Shown: positions 17,594 through 27,427 of the stretch, piece by piece | Position numbering within the stretch: the first letter of the stretch is position 1 | How the letters are laid out: every line of letters starts with the position of its first letter | Assembly (NCBI RefSeq): GCF_023008245.1 | Contig: NZ_CP090145.1 | Coordinates: forward strand, 3,162,001-3,226,000 | Length of the DNA stretch: 64,000 nt | Source of the DNA: Flavobacterium sediminilitoris | GTDB lineage: Bacteria > Bacteroidota > Bacteroidia > Flavobacteriales > Flavobacteriaceae | Reading direction: 5' to 3' | Program-made: the position numbers and the translations under genes | The notes under the pieces: generated by a model | What the model saw: only the letters and a program-made list of their open reading frames with translations | Database searches by the model: none | Told to the model about the DNA's origin: nothing

Positions 17594-18466
17594 TTATCCT
17601 AAAACTTCTTTCACTTTTTTACCAATTTCAGCAGGAGAATCTACAACGTGAATTCCATTTTCTCTCATGATACGTTTTTTAGCTTCCGCAGTATCATCAG
17701 CACCACCTACAATTGCACCAGCATGTCCCATTGTTCTTCCTTTAGGCGCTGTTTCTCCAGCGATAAAACCAACAACTGGCTTACGGTTACCATCAGCTTT
17801 TACCCAACGAGCAGCATCTGCTTCTAATTGTCCACCGATTTCACCAATCATGATGATACATTCTGTTTCTGGATCATTCATTAATAATTCAACTGCTTCT
17901 TTTGTAGTTGTTCCAATAATTGGATCTCCACCAATTCCGATGGCTGTAGTAATACCTAAACCTTGTTTTACGACTTGGTCAGCTGCTTCATAAGTTAATG
18001 TTCCTGATTTAGAAACAATTCCAACTTTTCCTTTTTTGAATACAAAACCTGGCATAATTCCAACTTTTGCTTCTTCTGGTGTAATAACTCCTGGACAGTT
18101 TGGTCCTACTAAACGACAATCTCTTGATTTGATATAATCATAAGCTTTAATCATATCTGCAACAGGAATTCCTTCTGTAATACAAATAATTACTTTTATT
18201 CCTGCATCAGCAGCTTCCATAATTGCATCTGCAGCAAATGCAGGTGGTACAAAAATAATTGAAGTATTTGCTTCTGCTTTAACTACAGCTTCTTCTACTG
18301 TATTAAAAACAGGTCTGTCTAAATGAGTAGTTCCTCCTTTACCTGGTGTAACACCTCCAACAACATTTGTACCGTATTCAATCATTTGAGAAGCATGAAA
18401 AGTTCCTTCGCTTCCTGTAAATCCTTGAACTATTATTTTTGAATCTTTATTTACTAAAACACTCAT
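17594..18466 (-). CDS. sucD: Succinyl-CoA synthetase alpha subunit
   Basis: Alpha subunit of succinate-CoA ligase in the TCA cycle. The 290 aa protein has the CoA-binding N-domain ([25 protein letters not shown]) and the phosphohistidine loop [12 protein letters not shown] near residue 246. SucC is not in the neighbourhood, which is common in Bacteroidota. A TACTTTTG -7 box lies upstream on the minus strand (18502-18509), suggesting it starts its own transcript; the NTF2-like gene ends about 90 nt upstream. Confidence 0.96.
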   Translation of the reverse strand: MSVLVNKDSKIIVQGFTGSEGTFHASQMIEYGTNVVGGVTPGKGGTTHLDRPVFNTVEEAVVKAEANTSIIFVPPAFAADAIMEAADAGIKVIICITEGIPVADMIKAYDYIKSRDCRLVGPNCPGVITPEEAKVGIMPGFVFKKGKVGIVSKSGTLTYEAADQVVKQGLGITTAIGIGGDPIIGTTTKEAVELLMNDPETECIIMIGEIGGQLEADAARWVKADGNRKPVVGFIAGETAPKGRTMGHAGAIVGGADDTAEAKKRIMRENGIHVVDSPAEIGKKVKEVLG

Positions 18467-18557
18467 GATATGATTATTATATTATTTTTTAAATTGTGTT
18501 GCAAAAGTAAGTTTTTTGTAAAAAAAACAGGAACTTTTTTGATTTTATTTTTCAACT

Positions 18558-18920
18558 TTATACAGGTTGACTTATTTGAGAGCCTTTAAAAAGTTTATTC
18601 TCTTTAAATTCCCAAATAACAAAGAACTTAGCGATTAACATTATTTCGTCAGGATTTTCAATAGTTGATACTTTATGGTCGTATTTTATGGCTATTTGAT
18701 TTCCTTCTTCAACTTGATGAGTTATTTCTATAATTGATTTTTTATAATTTGCTTTTAACTCATTTGCTAGCGTAATAATATCATCCTTTTTAAAAATTAA
18801 AATACCATCAGAACTAATCCATTCTAAAACAACTTCATCATTAAGTAGTTCTTTTAGAATTTCAGCATCTCTAATACCGTCTTGAAGGTATAATATATTT
18901 ATAAGTTCTTTATTTTTCAT
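18558..18920 (-). CDS. NTF2-like / SnoaL-like small protein
   Basis: A 120 aa soluble protein with the alpha+beta layout of the NTF2-like superfamily: an N-terminal helix, the acidic [12 protein letters not shown] strand and three C-terminal strands ([41 protein letters not shown]). Such folds serve as enzymes or small-ligand binders, so no function can be assigned. Its start overlaps the end of the LpxD-like gene by 11 nt, indicating translational coupling. Confidence 0.7.
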   Translation of the reverse strand: MKNKELINILYLQDGIRDAEILKELLNDEVVLEWISSDGILIFKKDDIITLANELKANYKKSIIEITHQVEEGNQIAIKYDHKVSTIENPDEIMLIAKFFVIWEFKENKLFKGSQISQPV

Positions 18921-19851
18921 TACCTTTTAATTTATCTAAAATTTGAGGTATCTTTTTTATATTAGCTAATTGCTTCAGTTTTTCACGTGACTCTTCAATA
19001 GGTGTTCCAAAATAGGTTTTCCCTCCATCAATTGATTTAGTAACTCCAGTTTGTCCCATTACAACAGCTTTAGATCCAATAGTTATTCCACTAGTTGTTC
19101 CTACTTGTCCCCATAATGTAACTTCGTCTTCAATAATTACACAACCTGCAATACCTGTTTGAGCTGCAATTAAGCATTTTTTACCAATAATTGTATCATG
19201 TCCTACATGTACTTGATTATCAATTTTTGTGCCTTCTCCTATGGTTGTATCGCCTGTTACTCCTTTATCAATTGTACATAATGCTCCAATTCCTACATTA
19301 TCTTCCACTACTACTCTTCCAGATGATAATAATTGATCAAATCCTTCAGGACGCTTTTTATAATAAAAAGCATCAGCGCCTAATATAGTTCCTGCACTAA
19401 TTATAACATTATTTCCTATAATTGTATTGTCATAAATAGATACATTTGAATGTATAATACAATCGTTACCTATTTGAACGTTATTTCCAATAAAACAATT
19501 CGGTTGAATTATAGTATTTTTTCCAATTATAGCAGAATCAGATATTGAAGTATTTGTATGTTTAAAAGGTCTAAAATGCCTTGTTAATTTATTAAAATCG
19601 CGAAAAGGGTCATCTGATATTAATAATGCTTTTCCTTTTGGACATTCAACTTCTTTATTTATCAAAATAATAGTTGCAGCCGATTCTAATGCTTTATCAT
19701 AATATTTAGGGTGATCTACAAATACAATATCTCCAGATTCAACTACGTGAATTTCATTCATCCCTAGAACGGAAAAATTTTCATCACCAACAAATTTAGC
19801 ATCTATTAATGTCGCAATTTCTTTTAGGTTATATTCCCTGTTAAACTTCAT
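18910..19851 (-). CDS. Second LpxD-like acyltransferase
   Basis: A 313 aa left-handed beta-helix protein of the LpxD family (UDP-3-O-acyl-glucosamine N-acyltransferase). The N-terminal uridine-binding-type domain (about 1-95) is followed by hexapeptide repeats such as [20 protein letters not shown] and a C-terminal helix. LpxD motifs [13 protein letters not shown] and QTGIAG are present, including the likely catalytic His. A full-length canonical lpxD lies 3 kb away, so this paralogue may acylate another UDP-sugar or a different chain. It follows efp by about 70 nt. Confidence 0.85.
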   Translation of the reverse strand: MKFNREYNLKEIATLIDAKFVGDENFSVLGMNEIHVVESGDIVFVDHPKYYDKALESAATIILINKEVECPKGKALLISDDPFRDFNKLTRHFRPFKHTNTSISDSAIIGKNTIIQPNCFIGNNVQIGNDCIIHSNVSIYDNTIIGNNVIISAGTILGADAFYYKKRPEGFDQLLSSGRVVVEDNVGIGALCTIDKGVTGDTTIGEGTKIDNQVHVGHDTIIGKKCLIAAQTGIAGCVIIEDEVTLWGQVGTTSGITIGSKAVVMGQTGVTKSIDGGKTYFGTPIEESREKLKQLANIKKIPQILDKLKGNEK

Positions 19852-19922
19852 AAAGAGTGATTAGTGATTAGTAAAAAGTGATCAACTATATACAAATTAA
19901 TCACTTTTACTATTATATTTTT

Positions 19923-20483
19923 TTATACACGTTCCATGTATTTACCTGAAGCAGTATCAATTTTAATTTTGTCTCCTTCATTTATAAATAATGGTACATT
20001 TACAGAAGCTCCTGTTTCAACTGTAGCAGGTTTAGTTGCATTTGTTGCTGTATTTCCTTTAACACCTGGCTCAGTATATGTAACTTCTAAAATAACTGAA
20101 GCAGCCATATCTACTGATAATGGTAAATCAGTTTCTGTATTGATTTGAATCATTACGTTTTCACCTTCTTTTAATAAATCTGGAGCGTCTAATACATCTC
20201 TATTTAAAGTAATTTGTTCAAAACTTTCAGTATTCATAAAATGAAAATCCTGACCTTCAGCATATAAATATTGAAAAGTATGTGTTTCTACACGAACAAT
20301 ATCAATTTTATGTCCAGCAGAAAAGGTATTATCTAATACTTTACCGTTTGTTAATGATTTCAACTTTGTTCTCACAAAAGCAGGTCCTTTTCCTGGTTTA
20401 ACATGTAAAAATTCAATAATTTTATAAATGTCGTGATTGTGTTTGATACAAAGTCCGTTTCTGATATCTGATGTACTTGCCAT
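19923..20483 (-). CDS. efp: Elongation factor P
   Basis: Translation factor that rescues ribosomes stalled at polyproline stretches. It has 186 aa in three beta-barrel domains: KOW-like domain 1 with the modification-site loop HVKPGKGPAFVRTKL (Lys about 32), then two OB domains. The lysine is retained, so a modifying enzyme may exist, but none is in this window. It is embedded in the lpx cluster, 29 nt after lpxA, an arrangement common in Bacteroidota. Confidence 0.96.
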   Translation of the reverse strand: MASTSDIRNGLCIKHNHDIYKIIEFLHVKPGKGPAFVRTKLKSLTNGKVLDNTFSAGHKIDIVRVETHTFQYLYAEGQDFHFMNTESFEQITLNRDVLDAPDLLKEGENVMIQINTETDLPLSVDMAASVILEVTYTEPGVKGNTATNATKPATVETGASVNVPLFINEGDKIKIDTASGKYMERV

Positions 20484-20512
20484 TTTATTTTTTTATGTTT
20501 ATTTTTTTAATT

Positions 20513-21301
20513 TTAAATTGTGCTACCAGTATAACCCTTCATTACTCCTCGAGATGAGTTTCTGATAAATTGAATAATATCATCTCTTTCTGGTGTTGCT
20601 TCCATTTCTGCTTCAATAATACTTAAAGCTTGTGTTGTATTAAAATTCTTTTGATATAAAATTCTATAAATATCTTGAATTTCTCTAATTTTTTCAGTTG
20701 AAAACCCTCTTCTTCTTAATCCTACAGAATTAATACCTACATAAGATAACGGTTCTTTTGCTGCTTTTGTGAATGGTGGTACATCTTTTCTTACTAAAGA
20801 ACCTCCAGAAACCATTGCATGTTCACCTACTGATATAAATTGATGAATAGCAGCTAATCCACCTATAATTGCATAATTACCAACAGTTACGTGTCCTGCT
20901 AATGCTACACCATTTACAATAATTGCGTTATTTCCTATTTGACAATCATGAGCAATATGTGCTGTTGCCATAATTAAACAATTATCTCCTATTTTTGTTT
21001 GACCAGATGCAATTGTACCTCTATTAATAGTAACACATTCTCTAATAGTTGTATTATCACCAATAATAGCTAGTGAATCTTCTCCTCCAAATTTTAAATC
21101 TTGTGGTACAGCAGAAATTACAGCTCCAGGAAAAATATTACAGTTTTTACCAATTCTTGCACCTTCCATGATAGTTACATTTGATCCTATCCATGTTCCT
21201 TCTCCAATTACTACATTATTATGAATAGTTGTAAATGGATCTATAACTACATTTCTTGCAATTTTTGCTCCAGGATGAACGTATGCTAGTGGTTGATTCA
21301 T
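20513..21301 (-). CDS. lpxA: UDP-N-acetylglucosamine O-acyltransferase LpxA
   Basis: First enzyme of lipid A biosynthesis, transferring 3-hydroxyacyl from ACP to UDP-GlcNAc. It is 262 aa, with hexapeptide repeats from the N-terminus (VHPGAKIARNVVIDPFTTI). LpxA markers are PQDLKFGGEDS, IRECVTINRGT, and the catalytic-His segment NCLIMATAHIAHDCQIGN. The C-terminal helical domain starts near GLRRRGFSTEKIREIQ. It follows lpxC-fabZ by 4 nt. Confidence 0.96.
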   Translation of the reverse strand: MNQPLAYVHPGAKIARNVVIDPFTTIHNNVVIGEGTWIGSNVTIMEGARIGKNCNIFPGAVISAVPQDLKFGGEDSLAIIGDNTTIRECVTINRGTIASGQTKIGDNCLIMATAHIAHDCQIGNNAIIVNGVALAGHVTVGNYAIIGGLAAIHQFISVGEHAMVSGGSLVRKDVPPFTKAAKEPLSYVGINSVGLRRRGFSTEKIREIQDIYRILYQKNFNTTQALSIIEAEMEATPERDDIIQFIRNSSRGVMKGYTGSTI

Positions 21302-21305
21302 AATC

Positions 21306-22697
21306 TTATTGTTGTTTTTTAACTATTTGTGCCATTAATTCTGCTTCTGCAACCAATTTTCCGTTTGCATAAGCATTTGCTTGCATGTGACAAATTCCCC
21401 TTCTTATAGAAGTAATTAAATCACATTTAAAAATTAAAGTATCTCCAGGTAATACTTTTTGTTTAAATTTAACATTATCAATTTTCATGAAATATGTTAA
21501 ATAATTCTCTGGATCTGGAACTGTACTTAAAACTAAAATTCCTCCTGTTTGAGCCATAGCTTCAACTATTAAAACACCTGGCATCACTGGTGCATCTGGA
21601 AAGTGTCCTACAAAGAATGGCTCATTCATTGTAACATTTTTTAAACCAACTACTCCATTATCTGTCAATTCTAAAATTTTATCAATTAATAAAAATGGTG
21701 GTCTATGTGGCAACATTTTCATTATTTGATGAATATCCATCAAAGGTTCTTTGTTTAAATCATAAACTGGAACTTGATTTCTTTCTTCGATTTTAATAAT
21801 TTTAGATAATTTTTTCGCAAATTGAGTATTTACAAAATGACCTGGTTTATTAGCAATAACCTTTCCTTGTATTCTTGTACCAATTAATGCTAAATCACCT
21901 ATTACATCTAAAAGTTTATGCCTTGCAGCTTCATTAGGATGATGTAATGTTAGATTGTCTAAAATTCCATTTTGTTTTACAGATATTGATTCTTTATTAA
22001 AAGCTTTTTTTAGATTTTCCATTGTTTCTGTAGAGATGTCTTTATCTACATACACAATTGCATTATTTAAATCTCCTCCTTTTATTAAACCATTATTTAA
22101 TAACATTTCTAATTCATGTAGAAAACTAAATGTTCTACTATTAGAAATTTCAGATTTGAATTCACTAATATTTTTAATACTAGCGTTTTGAGTTCCTAAT
22201 ACTTTTGTTCCAAAGTCTACCATAGCAGTAACGCTGTAGTTATCACTTGGAATAATTGTAATCTCACTACCTGTAACTTCATCTGTATAAGAAATAACAT
22301 CTTTTATAACAAATACTTTACGTTCGGCATCTTGCTCAACTATACCTGCTTTTTCAATTGCTTCTACAAAGTATTTAGATGAACCATCCATAATTGGTGG
22401 TTCAGATGCATTTAATTCAATGATTACATTGTCTACATCACATCCTACAAAAGCAGCTAATACATGCTCAGATGTTTGAATTTTAACACCTCTTTTTTCT
22501 AGGTTTGTTCCTCTTTGTGTATTCACTACATAATTGGCATCTGCTTCAATAATAGGTTGACCTTCTAGATCAACTCTTACAAAAGTATAGCCGTTATTAA
22601 TAGGTGCTGGTTTAAATGTCATTGTTACTTCTTGACCAGTGTGAAGACCTACTCCAGTTAATGAAATTTCGCTAGCGATGGTTTTTTGTTTAACCAT
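21306..22697 (-). CDS. lpxC/fabZ: Fused LpxC deacetylase / FabZ dehydratase
   Basis: Bifunctional protein typical of Bacteroidota, 463 aa. Residues about 1-300 are the Zn-dependent UDP-3-O-acyl-GlcNAc deacetylase LpxC, with TSEHVLAAFVGCDVDN, DGSSKYFVEAI and the zinc/active-site helix LHHPNEAARHKLLDVIGDLAL. Residues about 315-463 are the hotdog-fold 3-hydroxyacyl-ACP dehydratase FabZ, with LPHRPPFLLIDKI and the catalytic GHFPDAPVMPGVLIVEAMAQ. It couples lipid A and fatty acid synthesis. It lies between lpxD and lpxA. Confidence 0.97.
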   Translation of the reverse strand: MVKQKTIASEISLTGVGLHTGQEVTMTFKPAPINNGYTFVRVDLEGQPIIEADANYVVNTQRGTNLEKRGVKIQTSEHVLAAFVGCDVDNVIIELNASEPPIMDGSSKYFVEAIEKAGIVEQDAERKVFVIKDVISYTDEVTGSEITIIPSDNYSVTAMVDFGTKVLGTQNASIKNISEFKSEISNSRTFSFLHELEMLLNNGLIKGGDLNNAIVYVDKDISTETMENLKKAFNKESISVKQNGILDNLTLHHPNEAARHKLLDVIGDLALIGTRIQGKVIANKPGHFVNTQFAKKLSKIIKIEERNQVPVYDLNKEPLMDIHQIMKMLPHRPPFLLIDKILELTDNGVVGLKNVTMNEPFFVGHFPDAPVMPGVLIVEAMAQTGGILVLSTVPDPENYLTYFMKIDNVKFKQKVLPGDTLIFKCDLITSIRRGICHMQANAYANGKLVAEAELMAQIVKKQQ

Positions 22698-22711
22698 GAT
22701 TATTGTAAAAT

Positions 22712-23728
22712 TTAGTTATTCTTTTTTATTTTTTCTAAATCAGAGACTATTTTTGGAAGATTTCTAAAATGCACGTATGATTTAGAGAAATCAGCATAAT
22801 TAAAAGCAGGACTTCCTTGAACTACTTCTCCATCTTGTAAACTTTTTCCTATTCCAGATTGGGCTTGAATTTTAACATTATCTCCTATAGTAATATGACC
22901 TACAATTCCCACTTGACCGCCAATCATACAATTTTTACCAATTTTAGTTGACCCAGCAACACCTGTTTGAGAGGCAATTACTGTATTTTCTCCAATTTCA
23001 ACATTGTGTGCAATTTGAATCTGATTATCTAATTTTACTCCTTTTCTAATAATTGTTGATCCTAAAGTGGCTCTGTCAATCGTAGTACAAGCCCCAATCT
23101 CAACATTATCTTCAATAATAACATTACCTATTTGTGGTACTTTTTGATAAGTTCCATCTTCTTGTGGAGCAAAACCAAATCCATCAGAACCAACTATTGA
23201 TCCTGAATGCACTGTACAATTGTTTCCAATAATTGTTTCCGAATAAATACGAACTCCTGCAAAAAATACACAATCATCACCTATTACGACATTATCACCT
23301 ATAAAGCTATTGGGGTAAATTTTTGCGTTTTTTCCAATAGAAACATTTTTTCCAATATAACAAAAACTTCCAAGATATAATCCTTCTCCATACGTCACAT
23401 TATCTGAAATCATTGAAGGTTGTTCAATTCCTGATTTCATTAATTTAACTTGGTTATAATATTCTAATAATTTTGAAAATGACTTATAAGCATCTTCTAC
23501 CTTAATTAATGTTGTATTTATTTCTTGTTCTGGTTGAAACGTTTTATTAACAATAGTAATCGTAGCCTTTGTTGTATATATATGGCTTATATATTTTGGA
23601 TTTGCTAAAAAAGTTAAAGAACCTTCTGTTCCTTCTTCTATTTTGGCTAATTTATAAACTTCTGCATTAGTATTACCAACAACCTCTCCTTCTAAAATAC
23701 CTGCTATTTGTTCTGCTGTAAATTTCAT
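22712..23728 (-). CDS. lpxD: UDP-3-O-acylglucosamine N-acyltransferase LpxD
   Basis: Third enzyme of the lipid A pathway, adding the N-linked hydroxyacyl chain. It has 338 aa: an N-terminal uridine-binding domain (about 1-100) with GSLTFLANPKY, then hexapeptide repeats, with the LpxD active-site segment LDNQIQIAHNVEIGENTVIASQ split around its His and IGGQVGIVGH. A C-terminal helix ends in ISDLEKIKK-type sequence. It heads the lpx operon, 14 nt before lpxC-fabZ, about 110 nt after the HD-domain gene. Confidence 0.95.
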   Translation of the reverse strand: MKFTAEQIAGILEGEVVGNTNAEVYKLAKIEEGTEGSLTFLANPKYISHIYTTKATITIVNKTFQPEQEINTTLIKVEDAYKSFSKLLEYYNQVKLMKSGIEQPSMISDNVTYGEGLYLGSFCYIGKNVSIGKNAKIYPNSFIGDNVVIGDDCVFFAGVRIYSETIIGNNCTVHSGSIVGSDGFGFAPQEDGTYQKVPQIGNVIIEDNVEIGACTTIDRATLGSTIIRKGVKLDNQIQIAHNVEIGENTVIASQTGVAGSTKIGKNCMIGGQVGIVGHITIGDNVKIQAQSGIGKSLQDGEVVQGSPAFNYADFSKSYVHFRNLPKIVSDLEKIKKNN

Positions 23729-23841
23729 TCACTTTATTTAAAATTATCCTTTTTTAGAGGGAAAAATATTTTCTATTTTTTCCTAAAAAATAGAGCTGAC
23801 TCTAATTCATTCTGACAAAAATATAAAATTTAATTAAATAC

Positions 23842-25077
23842 TTATACTTCTAAAACTACTTTTGGAAAACATATAAAATATTTTGTCACTGGTTTTGATA
23901 ATGCTTTTAAATTTAATTGGTCAGATGCTTGAACAACATCTTCAATAGTTTTATCCTTTTTCAATATTCTAATAGGCTCACTTTCTTTACTATATGCCTG
24001 ATTTTTGACTTTTCCTTTAAATACAAAATAGTCAATTTCTTTTTCTGTTAATGGATGCGATTTTAATAAAATATTCTTATAAGAATTTAAAATTTCTTTA
24101 TTCGGTTTTTCATCTAGCATCCTAATTTTTAATAAATCACGATTAATAATCATTTTACATAAAGTAGATAAAACATAATCGTCATGAAATTGCCAAGCTT
24201 TTATAGCACTTAGTACATCGTAATCATCTAATTGAGAAAATGTGTTTAAAATAGCTCTATTAAAATCAGTTAAAGATACTTTATTATTCATAAAATATTG
24301 TAAAGGTTTACTAGCTTCTAAAGGAATACTTTTTTGAGCTAATTCTTTTGCTCTTTTCAATATTTTAGTCAAAGTAAGTTCTGCTACAACGCTAGTTTTG
24401 TGTAAATAAGCTTGCCAATACATCAATCTACGAGCTACTAAAAATTTCTCAACAGAATAAATTCCTTTTTCTTCAATAACTAATATATCATCTTGAACAT
24501 TCATCATCTGAATTAAACGTTCACTATTAATATTTCCTTCTGCAACACCACTATAAAAACTATCTCTACGTAAATAATCCATTCTATCCATATCTAATTG
24601 GCTAGAAATTAATTGTAACATAAACTTTCTATGATATTCTCCTTTAAAGACTTGTATAGCTAAAGATAATTTTCCTTCAAACTCATTATTTAATTGTTCC
24701 ATAAATAATAAAGACAACTCTTCATGATGAACATCTTCAACAATACTATGTTCCATTGCATGACTAAATGGTCCATGTCCAATATCATGTAAAAGAATAG
24801 CAATATATAAAGCGTTTTCTTCTTCTTCAGAAATTTTTACGGCTTTAAATTTTAATGTTTGAATGGCTTTTTGCATAATATGCAAACATCCTAATGCATG
24901 ATGAAAGCGTGTATGATGTGCTCCTGGATAAACTAAATACGACATTCCCATTTGAGAAATTCGCCTTAACCTTTGAAAATAAGGATGCTGTATTAAATCA
25001 TATATTAAGGTATTCGGGATGGTTATAAAACCATATATAGGATCATTAAAAATTTTTAATTTGTTGGTTTCAATCAC
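23842..25077 (-). CDS. HD-domain phosphohydrolase
   Basis: A 411 aa cytosolic metal-dependent phosphohydrolase of the dGTPase/SAMHD1-like HD superfamily. The HD signature residues are seen as HTRFHHALGCLHI, ILLHDIGHGPFSH (HD pair) and DMDRMDYLRRDSFY. N-terminal NDPIYGFI and LRRISQMG match the widespread group annotated only as HD-domain protein, so the substrate is unknown. It is divergent from porX across about 190 bp and precedes lpxD. Confidence 0.88.
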   Translation of the reverse strand: MIETNKLKIFNDPIYGFITIPNTLIYDLIQHPYFQRLRRISQMGMSYLVYPGAHHTRFHHALGCLHIMQKAIQTLKFKAVKISEEEENALYIAILLHDIGHGPFSHAMEHSIVEDVHHEELSLLFMEQLNNEFEGKLSLAIQVFKGEYHRKFMLQLISSQLDMDRMDYLRRDSFYSGVAEGNINSERLIQMMNVQDDILVIEEKGIYSVEKFLVARRLMYWQAYLHKTSVVAELTLTKILKRAKELAQKSIPLEASKPLQYFMNNKVSLTDFNRAILNTFSQLDDYDVLSAIKAWQFHDDYVLSTLCKMIINRDLLKIRMLDEKPNKEILNSYKNILLKSHPLTEKEIDYFVFKGKVKNQAYSKESEPIRILKKDKTIEDVVQASDQLNLKALSKPVTKYFICFPKVVLEV

Positions 25078-25269
25078 AAGTTTAAATTTTAGGATAACAA
25101 ATGTAGGAATTAAATATTACATAGTAAGTCATAGTTCTTTTAATATGAAACAATTAGTAAGTTAGTCATTAACCTTGTAATTACAAATAAGATAAAAAAA
25201 TAAAACTTTATACTATTTTTAATACATTCTCGTTGAAGATATATTAACTTGCATAGAAATAGAATAACA

Positions 25270-26823
25270 ATGAATAAAATTAAAATCTTATGGGTTGATG
25301 ATGAAATCGACTTATTAAAACCACATATATTATTTTTAGAGAAGAAAAACTATGAAGTAACAACATGCAATAATGGTCAAGATGCAATTGATATGTTTGA
25401 AGAAAACAATTTTGACATTGTATTTTTAGATGAAAACATGCCTGGTTTAAGTGGTTTAGAAACCCTTTCTGAAATAAAGGAAAAAAAATCTTCTGTACCT
25501 GTAATTATGATTACTAAAAGTGAAGAAGAATATATTATGGAAGAAGCTATTGGTTCTAAAATAGCTGATTACCTTATAAAGCCAGTCAATCCAAATCAAA
25601 TACTGTTAAGTTTAAAGAAAAATTTAGATCATTCTCGCTTAATTTCTGAAAAAACAACATTAGATTATCAAAAAGAATTCAGAAAAATTGCAATGGATAT
25701 GGCAATGGTAAATTCATTTGAAGATTGGATTGAACTATACAAAAGATTAGTATATTGGGAAATGGAACTTGAAAATATTGAAGACCAAAGTATGGTTGAA
25801 ATATTAGAAAGTCAAAAAGTTGAGGCTAACACCCAATTTGGAAAATTTATAGAACGAAATTATGAAAATTGGTTTGATAATACTGATGATAAACCCGTTT
25901 TATCACATAAAATATTTGGAGAATTAGTTGCGCCTGAAATTAGAAAAAAAGACAAGCCAATACTTTTTATTGTTATTGACAATTTGCGCTACGACCAATG
26001 GAAAGCTTTTGAAGGCATTGTAAATAATCATTATAAGTTAGAAAAAGAAGTAAGCTACTACTCTATTCTGCCAACAGCAACACAATATGCTAGAAATGCT
26101 ATTTTCTCAGGATTAACACCTTTAGAAATGGAAAAAAAGTTTCCACAATATTGGAAAAACGATATTGATGATGGAGGGAAAAATTTATATGAAGGTGAAT
26201 TTTTAACAGAACAATTAAAACGTTTAGGGTTAGATATTAAACAAGAATATTATAAAATTACTAACTTTAAAGATGGTAAAAAATTAGCAGAAAACTTCAA
26301 AGGATTAAAAGGAAATGATTTAACTACAATTGTGTATAACTTTGTAGATATGCTATCTCATGCAAAAACCGAAATGGAAGTTGTAAAAGAATTAGCCTCA
26401 GACGATAAAGCATATCGTTCATTAACTGTAAGTTGGTTTAAAAATTCTCCATTACTAGATATTATCCAACAAGCACAAAAACAAGGTTTTAAACTAATTA
26501 TAACTACAGATCATGGAACTATAAACTGTAAAAACCCTTCAAAAGTGATTGGAGATAAAAATACAAGTTTAAATCTAAGATATAAAACAGGAAGAAGCTT
26601 AACCTATGAAGATAAAGATGTTTATGCAGTGAAAGATCCTAAAAAAATAGGATTGCCAGCATTAAATATGAGTAGTTCTTTTATTTTTGCAAAAAATGAT
26701 TTATTTCTAGCTTATGTAAACAACTATAATCATTATGTAAGTTACTATAGAAATACCTATCAACATGGAGGAATTTCCTTAGAAGAAATGATTATTCCGT
26801 TTTTAGTTTTTGAACCTAAATAA
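25270..26823 (+). CDS. porX: Type IX secretion system response regulator PorX
   Basis: Regulator of the Bacteroidota type IX secretion system. The receiver domain (about 1-120) has IKILWVDDE and the phospho-acceptor Asp54 in IVFLDENMPG. Instead of a DNA-binding domain, an alkaline-phosphatase-like PglZ domain fills the rest, with VIDNLRYDQW, LPTATQYARNAIFSG and ITTDHGT as metal-site motifs. I begin at MNKIKILWVDDE (25270), 517 aa; the upstream frame adds seven unlikely residues. It is followed by a long terminator hairpin. Presence of porX implies gliding/T9SS genes elsewhere in the genome. Confidence 0.94.
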   Translation: MNKIKILWVDDEIDLLKPHILFLEKKNYEVTTCNNGQDAIDMFEENNFDIVFLDENMPGLSGLETLSEIKEKKSSVPVIMITKSEEEYIMEEAIGSKIADYLIKPVNPNQILLSLKKNLDHSRLISEKTTLDYQKEFRKIAMDMAMVNSFEDWIELYKRLVYWEMELENIEDQSMVEILESQKVEANTQFGKFIERNYENWFDNTDDKPVLSHKIFGELVAPEIRKKDKPILFIVIDNLRYDQWKAFEGIVNNHYKLEKEVSYYSILPTATQYARNAIFSGLTPLEMEKKFPQYWKNDIDDGGKNLYEGEFLTEQLKRLGLDIKQEYYKITNFKDGKKLAENFKGLKGNDLTTIVYNFVDMLSHAKTEMEVVKELASDDKAYRSLTVSWFKNSPLLDIIQQAQKQGFKLIITTDHGTINCKNPSKVIGDKNTSLNLRYKTGRSLTYEDKDVYAVKDPKKIGLPALNMSSSFIFAKNDLFLAYVNNYNHYVSYYRNTYQHGGISLEEMIIPFLVFEPK

Positions 26824-26834
26824 CAATATTTAGT

Positions 26835-26890
26835 AAATAAAAAGGTAAATTGTCTCTTATTTAATAATTTTGACAATAACCTTTTTATTT
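26835..26890 (+). terminator. Terminator after porX
   Basis: A 12-bp outer stem (AAATAAAAAGGT with ACCTTTTTATTT) and a 6-bp inner stem (ATTGTC with GACAAT) form a long hairpin just after the porX stop, ending in a T-rich tract. Confidence 0.7.
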
Positions 26891-26909
26891 ATTTAAAACC
26901 AAGCTACAA

Positions 26910-27323
26910 ATGAATATAAACTTTACTCTTGAAGAAATACAGAATGTTGCAAAACAAATACTAGAAACACCTTTATTAAAAAAAGTAATTACTTTTCATG
27001 CCGAAATGGGCGTTGGAAAAACTACTCTAATTAAGGCTTTAGTTAATGAATTAGGAGTGCAATCTAATTCGAGTAGCCCTACATTTTCATTAGTAAACGA
27101 ATATGAAACTAAAAATGGTGAAATAGTTTATCATTTTGATTTATATAGATTAAATAGTGAAGTAGAAGCTTATGATATGGGAATTGATGAATATTTTTAT
27201 TCAGGAAATTGGTGTTTTATAGAATGGCCAGAAAAAACCCCAAATCTTATTCCTATAGATCATGCTGCGATTTATCTAAAGTTAAACAATGATAAATCTA
27301 GAACATTAGTTTTAAAGAATTAA
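26910..27323 (+). CDS. tsaE: tRNA threonylcarbamoyladenosine biosynthesis ATPase TsaE
   Basis: ATPase of the TsaB-TsaD-TsaE complex that makes the t6A37 modification of ANN-decoding tRNAs. It has 137 aa, with Walker A HAEMGVGKTTLIKAL, the switch-like SSSPTFSLVNEY and the DLYRL motif, and IEWPEK near the end. The start is only 19 nt after the porX terminator, so it has its own start signal overlapping that region. Confidence 0.95.
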   Translation: MNINFTLEEIQNVAKQILETPLLKKVITFHAEMGVGKTTLIKALVNELGVQSNSSSPTFSLVNEYETKNGEIVYHFDLYRLNSEVEAYDMGIDEYFYSGNWCFIEWPEKTPNLIPIDHAAIYLKLNNDKSRTLVLKN

Positions 27324-27427
27324 ATAGAAATATAAAGAGTTGATAAAAATATTGATTCTTTTCTTAATCATCTATTTTCTCTTATCAAAAAAATCCCTAA
27401 ATTGGCTCAACTTTACATTAACCTATC

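Noticed and set aside
17667..17993. A 108-codon open frame opposite sucD
   Set aside because: Lies wholly inside a highly conserved gene on the other strand and has no family features.
19856..19921. Short repeat GTGATTAGTGATTAG near efp
   Set aside because: Only two imperfect copies and a weak stem; too little for a mobile element or terminator call.
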